In this document: piece by piece, positions 43,036 through 54,753 of the stretch
Layout of the letters: each line of letters starts with the position of its first letter
Numbering within the stretch: the first letter of the stretch is position 1
NCBI GenBank assembly: GCA_963989385.1
Contig: OZ022513.1
Coordinates: 23,315,928-23,379,927, forward strand
DNA: 64,000 nucleotides
Direction: 5' to 3'
Source of the DNA: Ctena decussata
Taxonomy: Eukaryota > Mollusca > Bivalvia > Lucinida > Lucinidae
Translations under genes and position numbers: made by a program
Notes under the pieces: model-generated
Database searches by the model: none
Told to the model about the DNA's origin: nothing
What the model saw: the letters and a program-made list of their open reading frames with translations, nothing else

Positions 43036-44084
43036 TGTCTGTATGCGGGACGTGTTACACATAATCACACGTTTTATCTTGAGCATATCTTTCAGTCATA
43101 ATATAATGATACATGCATACGTCGCCCTTGAAACCAGACCTGGGCGCTACATGGGAACTAAACCTATGGACAATACTAAAATACTTCTAGTCAAAAAGTT
43201 TCCAAATTCAACTGGGTTACACCACTATTAATTGATAAAGCTGTAATAAATTGCAAAACGTGAAAACAAAATGATGTATTATTTCAGTGAAATAATTATC
43301 ATAAACTACGATATAAACTGTGTATTGAAAACGTATAGATTCAAGGTACGTTTGCCAAACAGTTGTATATTTCCAAACACTTTGAAAATGGGTCATCAGC
43401 CTTGCAACTGATTTAGCTTTTTTCTCATTTGCAATATAATTTGTGAGTTTGTATAATTGCGTCTCCCAAATTACTGTCAGCGTGAAATGTATGTTCACTA
43501 GTTTCCTCGAAAGTATCAATTTCGCCCCAAATTAGCTTAATTAGTAATTTCGTTGCGTCTAATAGACCAAGAAAAGAAACCGATATAATCTACATAAAAC
43601 GTTAGCTAAATGTGTATTGATCCTGACAAACTTTGTTGGGCTTTAAAGCAACTTTGTCGGAGAGAAATATATTTTTCAATGGCATTGGCCTGATTTAATT
43701 TGGCTTGCAATGCGAAATCACCATTTATTCACCAATTTATTCCTAATGGTTTGTCTTCATGCTTTTGGAATAGAGTGTATAAAAATCGAGACACATATAC
43801 TTTATATTTCGACAGTCTGAGTGCATATAATCAAGTTTCCATTTTCGAAGTTTGCAGAATCCAAAGTAGTGTAATAGAACAATCATCAGAAATTAACTCA
43901 ACCCAATTCCACATCCACCCACTTCACCAAACGGGAAATATTTGCACAAATAAGACGACAGGAGCGGATAGCAAACTGAACAGTTTTTTCCAAGGCAGGT
44001 GGTCATAAAGCTAACCTAAAACAAACATATAATACTTTAGGCATTCAAACCATCTATCATTTCACGATATTATATTACTGTCAA
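43036..44084. other. Unassigned DNA, weak family G end
   Basis: No gene. About 43900-44010 (CCACCCACTTCACCAAACGGG ... TTCCAAGGCAGGTGG) could be part of a decayed family G copy interrupted by the palindrome at 44085 and resuming to CCGCCGTGGAACGGTCAGTAAT at 44400-44421. Confidence 0.35.
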
Positions 44085-44290
44085 CTCTCGATATCCCGAA
44101 GTCGAAGTTTATCTAAAACTACTGATATCTCAAAGTAAATTTTCTGATCCCCAGAAAATTTACTTTGAGATGTCAGTACTTTGAGATAAAAAGATTTGAA
44201 ATGAAAATGAAAATATGGAATGTGGCCAAATTATATTCTTTGACATAAGAATGTAATTTGAGATATCAGTGTTCGACATATTGAGAGTTG
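44085..44290. mobile_element. Family I palindromic repeat
   Basis: GTCAACTCTCGATATCCCGA at the left and TCGACATATTGAGAGTTGAT at the right are inverted. The inner part pairs TCTCAAAGTAAATTTTCTG with AGAAAATTTACTTTGAGA. The truncated relative lies at 25-175. Confidence 0.75.
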
Positions 44291-45649
44291 ATTGTATCGA
44301 TTTTTACCTAAAAATTGCTTAAGAACAAAATCAATCGTTTGAAGACAACAGATACGTGGAGAAACCCCCAATAACATCGACAAACAACCACGCAAGTACC
44401 GCCGTGGAACGGTCAGTAATAGATAAAGCGAAACTGTCTACTTTTCCCTTCCTACTGACAGAAATGACACTGAAAGCTGAACTACTGTCATTTACGATTT
44501 TTTAGCAAATTTCATGAAGATGATAAAAATGTAATAATTTTTAAAGTGAAAGTAAGAAAATTAAATGAATTTGTACCTGATGTGTAACCAACATTCGTTA
44601 CATACAGTCTCGATGAACTGTTGTCATATATTGATACATATTGATAATTGTTCTACAAAGGCGATGGTGATTTGATTGCAACATAAACTTTAAACGAACG
44701 AAGAGTCAAAGTAGCGGTAGGCCCGGCATATATAAATCATACTGAAATACTGCACCCGCCTCAATTAAAGCGCATACGCCTATCAGACTGTAAGCTTTTC
44801 CCGACTTCAGCCAAACTGTCAGTTTTAAAACGAGACTAAATGCCAGGGAGGACAAGCTGACTGAAGCTGGAAAATAGTTAAAATGTTATAAGAGTGGCTC
44901 TGACTGCTATTCAATAGGCAGACACGGTGCCAGGAGATGCAGCCAAGCATTCGTACCGCTGAGCCTCTAGAAGACCATCGTTTCGAGAACTAAAGTAACA
45001 ACTACTACTACCCTGCTAGAGATCTTAAGATACGTGCGGTGAGAACAAACAAGGTAAAAATGGATTTTCATGGCACACAGAATCTAGAAGTCTGCACGGG
45101 GAAAGATAAGAGTCTTGTATTGTACAAAGACGTATCCACGGACAGACTGTAGATACATGTACAAGCGTAGTATAATAAATTCTGTTAAGAGTCAGCTATA
45201 CGGCATTACGGATAACCCGTCAATAAAGTAAAATGCTGAGCTATGGAAAATCAGTCGGTTTGGGATAAAAGATCAATGTCTGCTCTGTCGATTTTGAAGA
45301 GAAAATGCTTGTCTGGCTAATGAGCGTGTAAAGAAAACGAACAGCTGTAAAAGCGTTGGAGTCAATCTGTGCGAAAACAATAATTACGTCGGGCTCAATA
45401 ATTCAATTGGACAAAAACCTCTTCTCAGCTACTGTATAATTGGCATTTACAAACCAGTAAACTGCTTGATTGGAACTTACAGTCAACTAATTTCACTCTT
45501 AAGATCGGGATACCATGTGCAAACTAGTCAAAGTGAGCAGCTGTTCACGTATATCCCCAACCAATGCCACCGCCTAATGAAACCACCACATTACGAAACC
45601 AATCTCGATATATTGTACAACTCTAGAAGTAAGCCTGGGTCCGAGGTTG
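44291..45649. other. Unassigned DNA
   Basis: No gene recognised after the family G remnant at about 44340-44425. Confidence 0.35.
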
Positions 45650-45770
45650 TAAAACTTCAGTATAATCACAAACTCAAAATAAAGCACACTGATTGGCTGC
45701 TTCCGAGCATGTGCTCGGAAGCAGCTTTATTTTGAGTTTGAGAATGTACTCAAGTTTTATAACCCCCAGG
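45650..45770. mobile_element. Family M foldback, copy 2
   Basis: ACAAACTCAAAATAAAGCAC ... GCTTCCGAGCATGTGCTCGGAAGC ... CTTTATTTTGAGTTTGAGAATG. The right arm lacks about 12 bases present in copy 1 (CAATCAGTGTG). The outer flanks GGTTGTAAAACTT and AAGTTTTATAACC extend the inverted repeat. Confidence 0.75.
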
Positions 45771-47362
45771 CCATGTCAAACATCTAAAAGGTTCCAAAAT
45801 ATAGTAAACCTATCTGTATCAAAAACGAATACAAACTTAACACAAAACTTTAATGATAATGTCTAACATTGTGACCTTGGCCAGCTGCAGCATCCAGTAC
45901 GTGTCAACAAATCTGCATGAACCAAGAAGTAACGTAATCACATATCAAAAGCTTCCATCAAAGAATATTGGAAATGTAAGCATAGAATATAAACTTAACA
46001 CAAAACTCTAACGCAAATGATTGTGACACTGAGCTAAGTTCAACAGCAGCATCCAGGTAAGGTGAAATAATCTGCATCCACCCAGGCGTAATACAGAAGG
46101 GTAATAGATAATAGAGTAACTAAATATAATCAAGCCAAGAAATCCAAATGACAGATCATATCAAGAACAAAAAGACGGATATGCACACTTATGGAATACA
46201 ACTATAGATTGAGGTGAAAGGGCACACTTTCAGGGGGACAAACTTTGTCATTTAGACAACTGTTCCCCTCCCAAAGCCAATCCCCTCATATGGGAAGAAT
46301 TTGTTCTCCTAGGAACAAACTCCTCACTCTTATTCACTATTCATTTCACTATGCCTTGAATGGTGCAGACTCCAATATTTATGAGATTTTAACATCTATG
46401 CGGGAGCGAATTCTTTTCCTTAATAGTTAATCTCTATTGAGAAGAGAGACAACAGAAAGTAGCAGAGTCGCTTCACTTGCAAGTGTGCCCAGTCACCATG
46501 GCTTATGAGCGGCAATACTTGCGGCCATTACAGTAGGTTAGTTAATACAAAATCAGTAAAGGTTAAAGCCTTAATATGGATTGAAACTTTATTAGTCACG
46601 GTAATATCCACGAAATAGTTATGCATTATGTATACCATGTAATAACAAAGAAAGAAAAAATGTTAAGTATATTCATAACTTTTTAATTTTACATCAGCTA
46701 TAAACAGTCAGTGTCATTCTTTTCCTAGTTTGTCAGGAAACTGTATCTGCATGCAGTCGGCTATCTATATCTGAAAAAAAGATAAATACTTTCTTTGAAT
46801 GTGTACATATCATAATATGACAGCTGAGGATGACGGGTGATATCGATGTATAGATTCCACCTACAGAGTATGAAGTCCACAATAAAAGTGAAATAAGTGA
46901 ATAAATAAATGCTGTGTAAGGTGAGTGCGTGTATGCTGTGAAGTCAACCGCCTAGCCACAAGCCACAGTTTGAGAATCGATAAAAAAATAATTCAGCATC
47001 GCCTCGCTGTTACATGTATGGTTTATTAATTTTCCTGACCTCATTACCTTGCAATCAGCATCGCTTATTTGACTTTATTCTGCTGATCTACATACATGTA
47101 TACTGCAGTCAGCCGTTGGAATTCAGCATTGTTAAAAACCTGAGTGGGCTGGAATGAAACGATATGGACAAGATAATCTACGATTTGCTCCCCAGAAGAT
47201 GGTTCTCTTACAGGAAAGAATCAGGAAAGAATTTGCTTCCTCTGAGGGAGTCAATTCTTACGTTAGAGTGCTATGACAAATTAATGAACTAAAGTGAAGG
47301 AGAGCGTCCCTGTCAGTCAATTCAATTCCACTCCACGTTTTAAACTTTGCCTGGGAGTATTT
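45771..47362. other. Unassigned DNA with a diverged duplication
   Basis: TAAACTTAACACAAAACT followed by GACCTTGGCCAGCTGCAGCATCCAG at about 45840-45895 recurs in diverged form near 45990-46055 (GAGCTAAGTTCAACAGCAGCATCCAG). This indicates an old tandem duplication of about 160 bp. Foldback words like those at 38775 occur near 46215-46330 and 47185-47280. No gene. Confidence 0.45.
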
Positions 47363-47598
47363 GAGCCGCGACGCGAGAAAACCAACAATGTGGTTGTGCG
47401 TCCTGAGCAGACTCAGATCAGTCTAGGTATCTGGCCAGTTTGACTAGACTCTTCGTTAAGTGCTCAAATGGTAGCTGAGGGTCTAAGCTACCTCCATGCG
47501 GACAGCGAAGACTCTGATCAGACTGGGCGGATGCCCAGGCTGATCTGAGTCTGCGCTGGACGCACAACCACATTGTTGGTTTTCTCGTGTCGCGGCTC
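47363..47598. mobile_element. Family A palindromic MITE, copy 11, with ATTT target duplication
   Basis: GAGCCGCGACGCGAGAAAACC to the inverse TTTTCTCGTGTCGCGGCTC, flanked by ATTT at 47359-47362 and 47599-47602. The right half is better preserved than the left. Confidence 0.9.
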
Positions 47599-47602
47599 AT
47601 TT

Positions 47603-49595
47603 ATTGCTGATAACCGAATAACATACATGTATGATAAGACTACCATAATAGTGTATAAGATTAAAATACCCATTCATAGCTAAAAATACATTACAATAAA
47701 CTAATAGAAGAAGCCCTTATTTACAGCTGCTTCGCCTGTTATTCTTTTGTTTATCCAAACCGTTTTGGTTCGATGAATAATTTCAAACAAACAGAAGGTC
47801 AGTCTGATATGCAGCTCTTTAGCTATCCGAGTTAAACACTGTCTTGGCCAATGTTTTTCTTAACATAAGTAAAATAAATAAAATCATACCTTGTTTAATG
47901 GAAGAATTGTACATGGTCTCTGTTAAAACGAACCCTTGTATGACCTCGTTGCAGGCATTTCAAGATAATGGCGCGCGATGTGTTTTTGAATTTGAAATGC
48001 CTTGTTGAAAGAAATGATTTATAAAGTTGATTCAGCAAGTGAAACTAAATTTTGACACAGTCTTCACCATTTTATATTGAAAGACCAATGATGATAAATA
48101 TTGAATCAATTTTGAAATTCCAATGTTTAAATGTCAATTTTGTATCAATATTGAATAAAGATTGATCAACCGAAAAGCAGTATTCAAGCAAATGTCAATG
48201 TAAGGCTACGTCGTTCAATGAAACAAACTCGTAAAAATTTCTAAGAGTGTAAAAACATGAAAATGGAAATGCACTCATTCAACTTTGTTTCAAAGGCGTT
48301 ACAAATAACCAGCGCTACGTAGATCTGAACTGAGACAAACAAACAAACACATCTATCATCCCATCTTAATGTTCTTTGACCTATGTAACAACGGCCAAAA
48401 TAAGACAAATGGTTTCTCATTAATTAGTTTTAATTTCAGGCTTTAGGATGCCCGATCAATAGCTAACTTCTGGATGTAACTCAACATCTCAGACCACAAA
48501 GTACGGGAAAGCAATCGTTCTTCGTCCCTAGTTAATGTCACGTTTTCCCATTAATTTCTGAGCGTGCCGTCATACATGTCATAGTTATAAATATTTGTTT
48601 ATCTATCTATTTATTTTCACATCAAATTGTTCGATTTTTTATGGATATTAAGCCCTTTTAAGAATATTTCACTTATGTTGTGCCGACCGATAAGCAAAGG
48701 TCATTGCCTTGCGCATGTCATATTCACAAAGACAGACCTGCCTATCATGACGCATCACTATCCTCCGGAGGATAAATATTAATACGCGATACATATTACT
48801 CTGCAAGCTTCCGTAAAAAGTAGAAAGCCAAAAATTGCCTGTAATTTGTATGTTTTAGAGGGAATCAAATTTGTTTTTGCCTCCAAACTGATAATTTTGC
48901 GTTTGCCACGGCTCGAACCAACGGGGGTGAGAGATGAAATCAGTTAAATATGGAGAATTCACAAATTACCCAGTGTGATGTGTTCAGTTTATTACGTGAC
49001 TTTTCACCGACTTTTCTTAGGGAATCTTTATAACAATTATTAGAAACGTAGTTATAACAGCAGGAACAGGTGCTTGATTTATACGAAGCTCCAGGGTTGT
49101 AATATAGTGAAGAACCAGCTGCTTTTTTCATCTGTGTAACGCATTGGGTTCGTTTCCTGAGACATTAAACCTAAAACGAATACAAAAAAGATCGGTAGAT
49201 CCATGCCACGAGAGAAGGGTGCATTACTACATATTCAACAGAGAAGAATGGTCACTGTGTTCAATATTCGATCTTTTGCTTAAGAACCCCGTTTACGATT
49301 GAAAAGATTTTCGCCTCCAATACAATAGCAATTGAAACCCTAGATCATTAGTCACCGCTTAACCCGCAGAGCTGCACCTAAGGAAGATGATCTCTAGCGC
49401 GTTGTTTTTCTAACACTGTTTCATAGGGGGAAATGTTTGCTATTACAGGAGCAAAATGACTTTCTTTGAGAGTTGATCCACATTAAGAAGTGAGCGAACA
49501 CGAAAATCGCAGAGTTGCTTCCCCTGAAAGTGAACCCATTCATCTTAAAGTAATGTCTATTTCAATGTGTTTTTTTTAAACTGGCATAAACTGCT
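47603..49595. other. Unassigned DNA with a partial family D SINE
   Basis: No gene. At about 49285-49385 on the minus strand lies a partial family D SINE: AACGGGG in CCCCGTTTACGATTG, then AATTGAAACCCTAGATC in B-box position. The rest is AT-rich without recognised features. Confidence 0.4.
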
Positions 49596-49949
49596 TTATC
49601 ATATGACGTCGCATCTGAGAGTGTAATAAAGCCATGCATTAAATGCGATAATCCACTAGTGGATTAAATATGCAAATTACGTCGTAACGTTATACGTTGA
49701 CGTCCATAAAAGCGTCGCGTTTTCTAATGGCGAAATCGTGACGTTTTAGTGCAAATTTTGCTGATAAAATGTGATTTTTGTGTCATATGATAAATAGAAT
49801 CTTGCATTCGTGCTCCTGTATTATTGAATTTATTAAACTCGTTGGGGAAAACCGATAAGATGCTCGGCAAAGCCTCGCATCTTATCTTTTTCCCCAACTC
49901 GTTTAATAAATTCAATAATACATGAGCACTCATGTAAGATCCTCTATGT
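49596..49949 (-). mobile_element. Family C foldback element, copy 3 (best preserved)
   Basis: From TTATCATATGACGTCGCATC to ATGTAAGATCCTCTATG. The stem arms (GCTCCTGTATTATTGAATTTATTAAACTCG against CGTTTAATAAATTCAATAATACATGAGC) are almost perfect around GATGCTCGGCAAAGCCTCGCATC. The 104-codon frame across the stem is a by-product. It has the highest arm identity among the four copies, so probably the youngest. Confidence 0.9.
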
Positions 49950-50316
49950 CTGATCTGTGAAAGCAACATAGAATTCTGTAAGAAGTCGCAATGCAGCTTT
50001 ACTTGATAAATAATTAACATTGTGATTTTCCGGCCCACATGGATAGTCTTATAACTTATTTATAAGTAATCACTGGTGTTGAACGCTAATTAGTCTAGCT
50101 AAATTTTCTCTGTCTTATTTTCAGAAGTCAATGACGATGAATTATCTTAACAGAGCTGCAAAAGTCCCCAAGTCCCCAATATCCTGGAAATAGAATACGG
50201 TCAACAACAAGGTCATAGTTTTGCTCTTGTACTTTCTCTTTAGGCCGTATTTTTACAGCTGCGCACAGGATATTTCTGACTTTATTGGATGGATCGATGA
50301 CGCAACTGAAGTAGTT
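49950..50316. other. Unassigned DNA
   Basis: No gene or recognised repeat. Confidence 0.35.
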
Positions 50317-52556
50317 TTAGCTTACCTGAGCCATAGGCTCAGGGTGAGCTATAATAATAATTGTGATCACTCAGTGTCCGTCGTGCGCCGTGCGTCGTCC
50401 GTCGTGCGGCGTCAACAATTTGCTTTAAATGACATCTTCTCTGAAACCGCTAGGCCTAGGGCTTTGATATTTGGCCTGAAGCATTGTCTAGTAGACCCCT
50501 ACAAATTGTTCATATAGTGACCATGGGGCTGGGAGTCTTTTGTTCGAAAATAAAATATACTTAAAAATCGTCTTCTCCAGAATTGATATGCTCAGATGCT
50601 TAAAATTTGGTATATATCAGTGCCTAGTAGTCCTTAACCAAGTTTGTTCAAATGGTGGCCCCTGGGTCCAAAAAGGCCCCGGGGCAAGGAGTCCTGTGTT
50701 TGAACCATAGAAATACATAGGAAAATATTCAAAAATCTTCTTCTTCAGAACCACAATGCTCAGTTGCTTGAAATTTGGTGTGTAGCATTGTCTAGGGGTC
50801 TTTTACCATGTTTGTTCAAATGGTGGTCACAGAGTCCTAAATGATCACAGGGCAGGGAGTCCTAGGTTTGAACCATACAAGTACATAGAAAAAATATTCA
50901 AAAATCTGTTGCTTCAGAACCACAAGGCTCGGATGCTTGAAATTTGGTCTGTAGCATTGCCTAGTGATCTTTTACCAAATTTATTCAAATGGTGGCCTCA
51001 GGGCTCAAAATGACCCCGAGGCAGGGAGTCCTGTGTTTGAACATTAGAAATACATAGGAAAATATTCAAAAATCTTCTTTAGACCCGCAAGGCTCAGGTG
51101 CTTGACATTTGGTATGTAGCATTGCTTAATAGTCCTTTACCAAGTTCATTTAATTGATGGTCCTAGGTTTAAACCATAGAAACAGATCATAGAAAAATAG
51201 TCAAAAATCTTCTTCTTCAGAACTGTTAGGCTCAGATGCTTAAAATTTGCTATGATTCATTGTCCGGTAGACCTCTACAAAGTTTGTTCAAATGGTGGTC
51301 CTAGGGTCCATAATGACCCCGGGGCAGGGAGTCCTAGATTTTAACTATAGAAGTACATAGAAAAATATTCAAAAATCATCTTTTTCAGACCATGGCTCAA
51401 ATGCTGGAAATTTGGTATTCAGCATTGGCTGGTGGTCCTTTGCTAAGTTTGTTCAAATGCAGGGTCCAAGGGTCCAAAATGGCCCCACGACAGAGAGTCT
51501 TGGGTTTGAACCATAGAAATACATAGAAAAATATTCAAAAATCTTCTTCTTCAGAACCACAAGGCTCAAATGTTTGAAATTTGATATAAAGGATTGCCTA
51601 TTGGACCTTTGCCACGTTTGTTCAACTGGTGGCCTCAGGGTCCAAAACGGCCCTTAGGCAGGGGGTTATCATCAGAAAAAAAATACACTTAAAAATCTTC
51701 TTCTTTAGAATTGCAAGGCTCAGATGCTTGAAATTTTGTATGTAGCACTTCCTGATGATCATTTACCACGTTTATTCAAATGGTGGCCCCAGGGTCCAAA
51801 ATGGCCCCACCCTGGAAGTCCCTTAGGCAGGGGGGTTATCATCAGAAAAAAAATACACTTAAAAATCTTCTTCTTTAGAATTGCAAGGCTCAGATGCTTG
51901 AAATTTTGTATGTAGCACTTCCTGATGATCATTTACCACGTTTATTCAAATGGTGGCCCCAGGGTCCAAAATGGCCCCACCCTGGAAGTCCTGTGTTTGA
52001 ACCATAGAAATAGATAGGAAAATATTTAAAAAAAACTTCTTGAGAACCACTTGGCTCAGGTGCTTGAAATTTGATATGATAGGGGTTGAGCGAAGGAAAA
52101 TTTGTTCAATCGGTCCAGGTCACATGACCAACATGGCGACTACACCCATATATGGTTAAAAGCCTTTAAAAAACCTCTTCTCAAGAGCCTGACCGATTCC
52201 CTTGAAACTTGGTATTAAGCATTGAGTATCGGAGTTTTACCAAGATCATTTAAATAATGACCATGGGTTAACGCTGACCATTTTACGGCAAGTTCAAATT
52301 TGCTTTCTGGTGTTTTTATATGGGAAAATGCTTAAACAATTAAGAGTTAATTGAAAAAACTGACTTTGGTGCAAATTTTGATAAATGCAGTCTGACAGCT
52401 AAATGACTGCATGGGTCATTCTTTGACCTCTTACCAATGTCTCTAATATTTTGCCAGTTTCAAACTACATGTATCAGATTTGTTCAAATGATGATCCTAG
52501 TTTGACGTTTGTCACTTTTGCTCAGGCGAGCGATTCAGGGCCTCTTTGCCCTTGTT
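50317..52556 (+). mobile_element. Family F element carrying a tandem array of about 160-bp units
   Basis: 5' hairpin TTAGCTTACCTGAGCC/GGCTCAGGGTGAGC, then a CGTCGTGCG-rich leader. About ten units follow, each containing AAAAATCTTCTTCTTCAGAA, AAATTTGGTATGTAGCATTG, TTCAAATGGTGGCC and GGGAGTCCTGTGTTTGAACC, at roughly 50560, 50730, 50900, 51066, 51208, 51368, 51535, 51688, 51858 and 52025. A last different unit (52080-52500, CAGGTCACATGACCAACATGG) is of the type that makes up the array at 58420. The 3' end is GCTCAGGCGAGCGATTCAGG. No protein is encoded. Confidence 0.8.
51652..51990 (+). repeat. Near-identical 169-bp duplication inside the family F array
   Basis: The unit starting CCTTAGGCAGGGGG at 51652 is repeated from 51821. 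The only difference I see is one extra G. The other units in this array differ much more from each other, so this duplication is recent or an assembly artefact. Confidence 0.9.
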
Positions 52557-52722
52557 GAACAGTATTTCAGTCATATCAAAACGATAGTAGGTGATAATGA
52601 AAGGCTGTGTGCAATGGAACCGCGTTTTCGGTTGGAAAGATTTCCACCGCCAGCGGGTCTCGGAAACCGGAACCACTAAATCAGCAGACAAGCGGTTAAC
52701 CTACAGCGCTACCGGGGCTTCT
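52557..52722 (-). mobile_element. Family D SINE (tRNA-derived), reverse copy abutting family F
   Basis: Minus-strand reading: AGCCCCGGTAGCGCTGTAGG (A-box TAGCGCTGTAGG), GGTTCCGGTTTCC in B-box position, CCGAAAACGCGGTTCC, and the 3' part CTGAAATACTGTTCAACAAGG. Its 3' end touches the 3' end of the family F element, so one inserted at the edge of the other. Confidence 0.75.
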
Positions 52723-52919
52723 GAATATATTGGAAAATCTTCACCGGTTTCATTCTGAATACGCGTGCGCATGCGGCTTTTCCGCTCCGGAACCGACAGT
52801 TGCATAAAATACTAGGGGTTAAACTACATGTATTTCTTTTTTGGAACACAACCTCACACTCCCTTCTGAAGCACTTACCAAAAGATGTTGTTCAGTGTGC
52901 ATAAGGCCTCCGAACTGTC

Positions 52920-53138
52920 GGGGTGGTTGGGTGGTGCGATGGTGCCGGGGCGTCCTACTGATTTGGATAATAGTAGGGCAAGGGCCTACTGAGCTTGCAG
53001 TGGGTGCGGGTAAGGGTTGTTAGGACATTTTTTTTTTCGCTCGTCTGTCATTTCTCTCGTCTTTCTTCTTCTCTTTGGGAGACGGCCTAATATAGACTGA
53101 AATACTGTCGTTAAACCTAAAACAACCAACCAACCAAT
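52920..53138 (+). mobile_element. Family E SINE, copy 2
   Basis: GGGGTGGTTGGGTGGTGCG ... GTCCTACTGATTTGG ... TTTGGGAGACGGCCTAATAT ... CGTTAAACCTAAAACAACC with an (AACC)n tail. It lacks about 25 bases near the 5' end (the CTTTCAGTGCC part) and about 10 near the 3' end relative to the other copies. CCTCCGAACTGTC before and CCTAACTATCTC after may be a degraded target duplication. Confidence 0.8.
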
Positions 53139-53379
53139 CCTAACTATCTCTAGGACATCATAGAATAAAAAGTATGAAAAATCATCATAAACCTTTGATG
53201 AAACAATTGAGGTGCAGTTGGCTTAAACATATTTTATTCAGAAAATATTATGTTTATGACAGCAACAATGTTATAAATATAAACACAATAGGATCAGCGG
53301 TGCAGTTCAAAGCCGGAGTAAAAAGAAATCATTAGCTGGAACACGATTCGCCTCATCGAAGACATAAGTATCATCAATA

Positions 53380-53594
53380 GCGACGCGACAAAATCAACAA
53401 AGTGGCATGTGCGCCCAGCGAAGAATCAAATCAGCCCGGGCATCTCTCCGGTTTAATCAGAAATTTCGCTGTCAACATGAATGTAGATTAGACTCTTAGC
53501 TACCTTTTAAGCGTACAGCAAAGACTTTGATGAAACTGATCTGAGTCTATGCGTGGTGAACAAGCCACTTTGTTGGTTTTGTCGTGTTGCGGCT
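53380..53594. mobile_element. Family A palindromic MITE, copy 12, diverged
   Basis: GCGACGCGACAAAATCAACAAAG to the inverse GTTGGTTTTGTCGTGTTGCGG. The internal hairpins are eroded (AATCAAATCAGCCCGGGCATC). Terminal GAGCC is lost on the left and GGCTC has become GGCTA on the right. Confidence 0.75.
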
Positions 53595-53852
53595 ACAACA
53601 ATGTCACTATATCCTTTGAAGATGTCAATATCGTCTACGATTGGCTAGATTAAGCAATCTTTTTACTGACTAATCGTCAGAGAGGAACAATTTTAGTCTG
53701 TAGAAAATGGGGTCCACTTTTTTACCACTTTTCAGTGGATGATCACGCAAGCCTGTGACACTTCACCATGGCCAAGAAACAAATGAGTATGATCAAATCA
53801 ATATGCGTATGATCAATCCGTCATGCATAGTAATTCAGTTTTTACTGAACGT

Positions 53853-54102
53853 TGGTTGGTTGGTTGGTTGGTTGTTTTGGATTTAACGGCCCTTTGAGAC
53901 AGTATTTCAGTCTATATCGGGCCGTCTCCCAAAGAGTGGGAGAAAGGAGAGAGAAATGATAGACGAGAGAAAATATGTCCAAACAACCCCAACCCGCACC
54001 TACTGCAAGCACAGTAGGCCCTTGCCCTACTTTCATCCAAATCAGTAGGACGCCCCGGCACTGGAAGTTATAGCCAGCACCATCGCACCACCCAACCGCC
54101 CC
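53853..54102 (-). mobile_element. Family E SINE, copy 3, with perfect 14-bp target duplication
   Basis: Reverse-oriented copy starting at its (AACC)n tail and ending at GGGGCGGTTGGGTGGTGCG. Flanked by TTTTTACTGAACGT on both sides (53839-53852 and 54103-54116) without mismatch. It defines the full family E unit at about 250 bp. A short AACC tail rather than poly-A points to a non-L1-type LINE partner. Confidence 0.93.
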
Positions 54103-54243
54103 TTTTTACTGAACGTAACCCATTGAACAGAAGGCATTTCATGAGATACCAGATTTAGACTGTCGGAGACTAAGACATGGCTATGCAATGAAATCGAAAA
54201 GCATAACTGTCTAAGATGATCCTCCAATACTTTTCCGATCTTA

Positions 54244-54592
54244 CATAGAGGATCTTACATGAGTGCTCATGTATTATTGAATTTATTAAACGAGTTGGGG
54301 AAAAAGATAAGATGCGAGGCTATGCCGAGCATCTTATCGCTTTTTCCAACGAGTTTAATAAATTAAATAATACAGGAGCACGAATGCAGGATTCTATTTA
54401 TCATATGACACTCAAATCGCAATTTTTTAGCAAATTTTGCATTAAAACATCATGATTTCCCCATTAGAAAAAGCGACGTTTTATAGACGTCAACGCATAA
54501 CGCTTCGACGTAATTTGCATATTTAATCCACTAGTGGATTATCAGTTTTAATGCATGGCTTTATTACACTCTCAGATGCGACGTCATATGAT
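54244..54592 (+). mobile_element. Family C foldback element, copy 4
   Basis: CATAGAGGATCTTACATGAG ... GATGCGAGGCTATGCCGAGCATC ... CTCAGATGCGACGTCATATG. Same structure as 49596-49949 in the opposite direction. Confidence 0.88.
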
Positions 54593-54722
54593 ATTTCTAA
54601 GTTAAAGAACTGAAGTTGTCATAAAACTTGTTATTTCGGCCGAACCGTAATTTCGGTATAGCAACATTCAAGAAGCTTTTGTTAAAATCGTAACTGAGTC
54701 GGATACTAAGACAAGATCGTGC

Positions 54723-54726
<4 letters not shown>

Positions 54727-54753
<27 letters not shown>
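54727..54753. repeat. Poly-A tract of 27
   Basis: Uninterrupted A run. No retroelement body was recognised upstream (GTGCAATT precedes it), so it is recorded only as a simple repeat. Confidence 0.9.

Noticed and set aside
49724..50038. 104-codon frame with a GSYMSAHVLLNLLNELGKK-like peptide
   Set aside because: It is the translation of the family C stem and recurs in the other copies (6811-7020, 31180-31386).
54727..54753. Poly-A tract as the tail of a LINE or processed pseudogene
   Set aside because: No retroelement or gene-like sequence is recognisable upstream and no flanking duplication was found.
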